A stretch of DNA of 64,000 bases. Source: Phycisphaerae bacterium (lineage in GTDB: Bacteria; Planctomycetota; Phycisphaerae; UBA1845; UTPLA1). The translations under genes and the position numbers were made by a program. Position 1 is the first letter of the stretch; every line of letters starts with the position of its first letter. Below, in pieces: positions 61,529-64,000 of this stretch. The stretch lies in contig JAHBXN010000005.1 of the NCBI GenBank assembly GCA_019636475.1, positions 1 to 64,000 on the forward strand, written 5' to 3'. The notes beneath the pieces were generated by a model. The model ran no database searches and was not told the DNA's origin. It saw nothing but the letters and a program-made list of their open reading frames with translations.

Positions 61529-63093
61529 TGCAGACGCTCGCCGATCTCTCGCGCAAGTTCCTCGATCAACTGCGAGCGCTCTTCGTTCAACCTTGTCGAT
61601 GGATCAAACGTCATGACAAGCATCGCCCCGTCATCAACTGGAAGCTCAACCACCGCGCCCTCGACAGACGGGCCCAGACCCTCCGATACCCTGCCAAGCT
61701 CGCCGACCGGCGTAATCACCCCGTCCACCGCCCACGGCCCGGTTTCAGACGCCTTTTTGTCGCCAAAACCTGACGCCACATCCGTCCGGGCCGCCTCGCT
61801 CCAGACCACCACGCCATTTTCCCGGCGCAGCTCGATCCGACGGCAACCCATCTCGCGCAATGCGATTGACAGTGCGTGCAGAATCTGCGTCTGATCGGCC
61901 GCCGAACGGATCTTGAGCTTCGCCAGCGCAGCCGCCGCGTGCAGAATCCGGGTCTCCTCGCGGCCGGACCAGCGGGCTGCCCAGCCGCCCCATTCCAGAT
62001 ATCCGAGCACGCGCGTGCCGAAGATCGCCAGAATCGCCACCGCCGCCATCGCCAGCCCCACCACCAGGTGATTCGCCGCAGCAGCCAGAATACAAGCCAC
62101 CGACAATAGGAAGCTCACGGCGTAAATCTGAATCGCCGCCCGCGAGGGTGAGCGACTGCGATCCAGCAACCGATGATGAATATGATCCCGATCGCCCGCA
62201 AACAGCGGTTGCCCACGAAAAAGCCGTCGGGCGATCGTCAACAATGTGTCAAAGATCGGGTACCCCAATGCGAACAGCGGAACGAGGATCAACACGGCGG
62301 TGTGCGATTTCTGCGCCGACTGAAGCGATGCCAGCGCCAGGTACATTCCCAGCGCCAGCGATCCGGTATCTCCCAGAAACACACGCGCCGGATGAAAGTT
62401 GTACCGAAGAAAGCCGAGCAGCGCCCCGGCCAGCAGCAGCATCATCACCGACATGTAGTAATTGCCCAGCCAGATCGCAACAACCGCGTTCACTGTCGAG
62501 GCTAGAAAGCAGATGCCCGCTGCAAGTCCGTCTAATCCGTCCGTCAGATTCACGGCATTCGTCACGCCCACAATCCAGATCAGCGACAGCAGGTAGCCCA
62601 CCGCCACCGGAAGCGGCACTGAATCAACGAACGGCATGGTCACCGCTTCGATCCGAAAACCGAGCGACACCGCAGCAATTGCAACCACCGACTGCACCAT
62701 CAGCTTGATGTGCGGACGGACTGTGTGCCGGTCGTCAACGATTCCCAGCAGCAGCATCGCCAGCGTGCAGATCAGCAAACCGTAGACCTGCACTTCATAC
62801 TCGCGCAGCATCTGCCCGACCCGGTTATCCAGCCGCAGCGCGACAAATGCCCCGACGAAGACAATCGCAAAAATCACCACGCCCCCGAGCGTCGCCGTCG
62901 CTCGTTCGTGGCGCTTTCGACCCCACGGCTGATCCACCCAGCCGAATCGCTGGGCCAGCAGAATGTAGGCCGGCGTGGCGATTGTCGTGGCCAGCGCTGC
63001 CGCGACGAAAAGAATCAGGTATGATTTGAACCCGCTCAGGGCGAGGACCCAATCGGGCCAGCGGGACGGAACAATGGCATCGGCAAGTGGCAA
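61525..63093 (-). CDS. WecA/TagO-like undecaprenyl-phosphate glycosyl-phosphate transferase with C-terminal extension
   Basis: The enzyme initiates a lipid-linked glycan by moving GlcNAc-1-P (or a related sugar-P) onto undecaprenyl phosphate. It has about eleven helices and the family motifs: RKRHERATATLGG, LLGIVDDRHTVRPHIKL, AVNLTDGLDGLAAG, RVFLGDTGSLALG and DRDHIHHRLLDRS (the HIHH motif separates WecA/TagO from MraY). After residue ~370 there is an extra cytoplasmic tail of about 150 residues (TRILHAAAALAKLKI to LIEELAREIGERLQ) with a GAF-like beta-alpha pattern. The start is TTG 63093 with GAGGAA seven bases upstream. It is followed by an overlapping GT4 gene. Confidence 0.92.
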   Translation of the reverse strand: MPLADAIVPSRWPDWVLALSGFKSYLILFVAAALATTIATPAYILLAQRFGWVDQPWGRKRHERATATLGGVVIFAIVFVGAFVALRLDNRVGQMLREYEVQVYGLLICTLAMLLLGIVDDRHTVRPHIKLMVQSVVAIAAVSLGFRIEAVTMPFVDSVPLPVAVGYLLSLIWIVGVTNAVNLTDGLDGLAAGICFLASTVNAVVAIWLGNYYMSVMMLLLAGALLGFLRYNFHPARVFLGDTGSLALGMYLALASLQSAQKSHTAVLILVPLFALGYPIFDTLLTIARRLFRGQPLFAGDRDHIHHRLLDRSRSPSRAAIQIYAVSFLLSVACILAAAANHLVVGLAMAAVAILAIFGTRVLGYLEWGGWAARWSGREETRILHAAAALAKLKIRSAADQTQILHALSIALREMGCRRIELRRENGVVVWSEAARTDVASGFGDKKASETGPWAVDGVITPVGELGRVSEGLGPSVEGAVVELPVDDGAMLVMTFDPSTRLNEERSQLIEELAREIGERLQ

Positions 63094-63308
63094 AATTCAA
63101 TTCCTCGCGAAGCAATCGTCAGAATGCATTCTAATCGAATTGGACCGCGCGAGAACAAGGCGATCGGACCACGTGCTCTGCCGACCTTGACCGTCGACCC
63201 GAGTCACGAAAACAAACGGCATTCCCCTCGTGGCGGAGCCTGGCGCAACGACGCCGCCGAAAATGTCCAGATTGACGCAGTCCACCTGACGGCCGGAGAA
63301 ACCACAGC
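63094..63308. other. Divergent gap between the WecA-like and AddB genes
   Basis: 215 bases. A 62-codon frame at 63124-63312 (+) ends on the AddB start but has no good ribosome-binding site, so it is not called. GGAGAAA at about 63295 can serve the AddB start. Confidence 0.45.
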
Positions 63309-64000
63309 GTGAGCCTGAGGCTGATTACAGGACGAGCCGGCAGCGGCAAGACACACTGGTGCCAGCAGGAAATCGTTCGGGAACTCACCCGCGAACTCAT
63401 TGACGGGCCGCCAGTCATCATGCTCGTCCCGGAGCAAGCCGCCCTGCAAATGGAGCGCGGCCTGCTCGCCCTGCTCGAAACCCACAACACCAAAACCCTC
63501 GGCCGCTGCGAAGTCACCAGCTTCCGGCGGTTCGCCAATCGAATTCTCGCCGAATCAAGAGGACCCGCGCCCGTCCCGCTCACGCCGCTCGGACGTCAGA
63601 TGGCGGTACGTCTGCTCATCAGCCGTCACCGCAAGGATCTTAAGGAGTTCGCAAAGATTGCCGATCGAGGCGGTTTCATCCGCCATATCTCGCACGGCAT
63701 CGCTGAATTGATGCAGGAAGGCGTGTCGATCGACCAACTCGACGAGGCCGCCCGCCATGCCGAAGAAACAGCCGAACCGATGGCAGCCCGTCTGCACGAC
63801 GCCGCGCTGCTGTATGGTGCCTATATGGACTATCTCGGCGATGCCCGCGTGGATCCCGAAGGCGTCCTCGACCTTGCACGCGCAAGGCTTGCCGGAACGA
63901 CTCGGCTTCACGGCGCACGGATTCTCCTCGACGGTTTTGCCGGCTTCACCCGGCAGCAGGCTCGCATGATCCTCGATTTTTCGGCGTGCGCCTCGCAGGT
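63309..64000 (+). CDS. addB: AddB/RexB-like helicase-nuclease subunit, 5' part
   Basis: 230 codons are visible before the right edge. The start LRLITGRAGSGKTHWCQQEIVREL has a Walker A (GRAGSGKT, ~7-14), and PPVIMLVPEQAALQMERGLL, CEVTSFRRFANRIL, and ARILLDGFAGFTRQQARMI are the early AddB motifs. AddAB processes double-strand breaks for recombination; AddB carries a degenerate helicase domain and a C-terminal Fe-S nuclease, neither of which is visible here. Start GTG 63309 is preferred because the frame opens there and matches the family N-terminus; GGAGAAA lies about eleven bases upstream. The addA gene would be expected further right. Confidence 0.85.
   Translation, partial: MSLRLITGRAGSGKTHWCQQEIVRELTRELIDGPPVIMLVPEQAALQMERGLLALLETHNTKTLGRCEVTSFRRFANRILAESRGPAPVPLTPLGRQMAVRLLISRHRKDLKEFAKIADRGGFIRHISHGIAELMQEGVSIDQLDEAARHAEETAEPMAARLHDAALLYGAYMDYLGDARVDPEGVLDLARARLAGTTRLHGARILLDGFAGFTRQQARMILDFSACASQ

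Noticed and set aside
63124-63312. 62-codon plus-strand open frame before AddB
   Set aside because: No ribosome-binding site, Arg/His-rich composition and no family; it may be a leader but cannot be supported.

Overview
The window looks like chromosomal DNA of a GC-rich Planctomycetota bacterium, probably of the Phycisphaerae type. This rests on several large secreted proteins that end in dockerin-like Ca-binding pairs and carry Cys-rich GACC-type repeats, on a PEP-CTERM protein, and on short operons facing both ways. No rRNA operon or marker gene for firm placement is present, so the taxonomic call is inference.

Layout. 1-647: end of an IS3-family insertion sequence running off the left edge. 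744-6180: a metal-uptake locus, mntR facing mntABCD, with an MntR-like operator over the promoter; both permeases carry a fused DtxR-like cytoplasmic domain. 6302-13458: mixed genes (secreted cyanophycinase-like protein, YceI protein, membrane protein, Cys-rich secreted protein, ispE). 13648-13731: tRNA-Leu(UAA). 14217-26889: secreted adhesin-like protein, LuxR-type regulator, a histidine kinase/response regulator pair, an unknown pair, a GT2 glycosyltransferase, a cytochrome c, and a three-gene lipid/acyl operon (SDR-SCP2 fusion, alpha/beta hydrolase, PaaK-like ligase). A 19-bp copy of the tRNA-Leu 3' end lies at 27151-27169, so 13732-27169 could be an old tRNA-associated insertion. 27275-30187: secreted metallopeptidase and a YdeI/DUF1801 protein.

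The most striking locus is 33359-43726: five tightly packed genes in the order DUF1702 (UnbL) - ASPIC/FG-GAP (UnbV) - RnfD-like membrane protein (UnbU) - iterative type I polyketide synthase (KS-AT-ACP-KR-DH-PPTase) - hotdog thioesterase. This is the conserved core cassette of enediyne biosynthesis (E3-E4-E5-PKSE-E10). The synthase is complete by motif inspection and starts are coupled to the preceding stops. A divergent RND/MMPL-type exporter gene (30184-32973) shares the control region. No later enediyne tailoring genes, apoprotein or self-resistance genes are recognisable in the window, so the product is open.

43966-53816: GH31 glycosidase, membrane protein, methyltransferase, lipoproteins, DNA polymerase III delta (holA), TPR protein and a PEP-CTERM protein. 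53959-63093: a surface-glycan neighbourhood with two GT4 glycosyltransferases, an asparagine-synthase-type amidotransferase, a WecA-like initiating glycosyl-phosphate transferase and a secreted HYR-repeat protein with a poly-Asn linker. 63309-64000: start of an AddB-like helicase/nuclease subunit, cut by the right edge.
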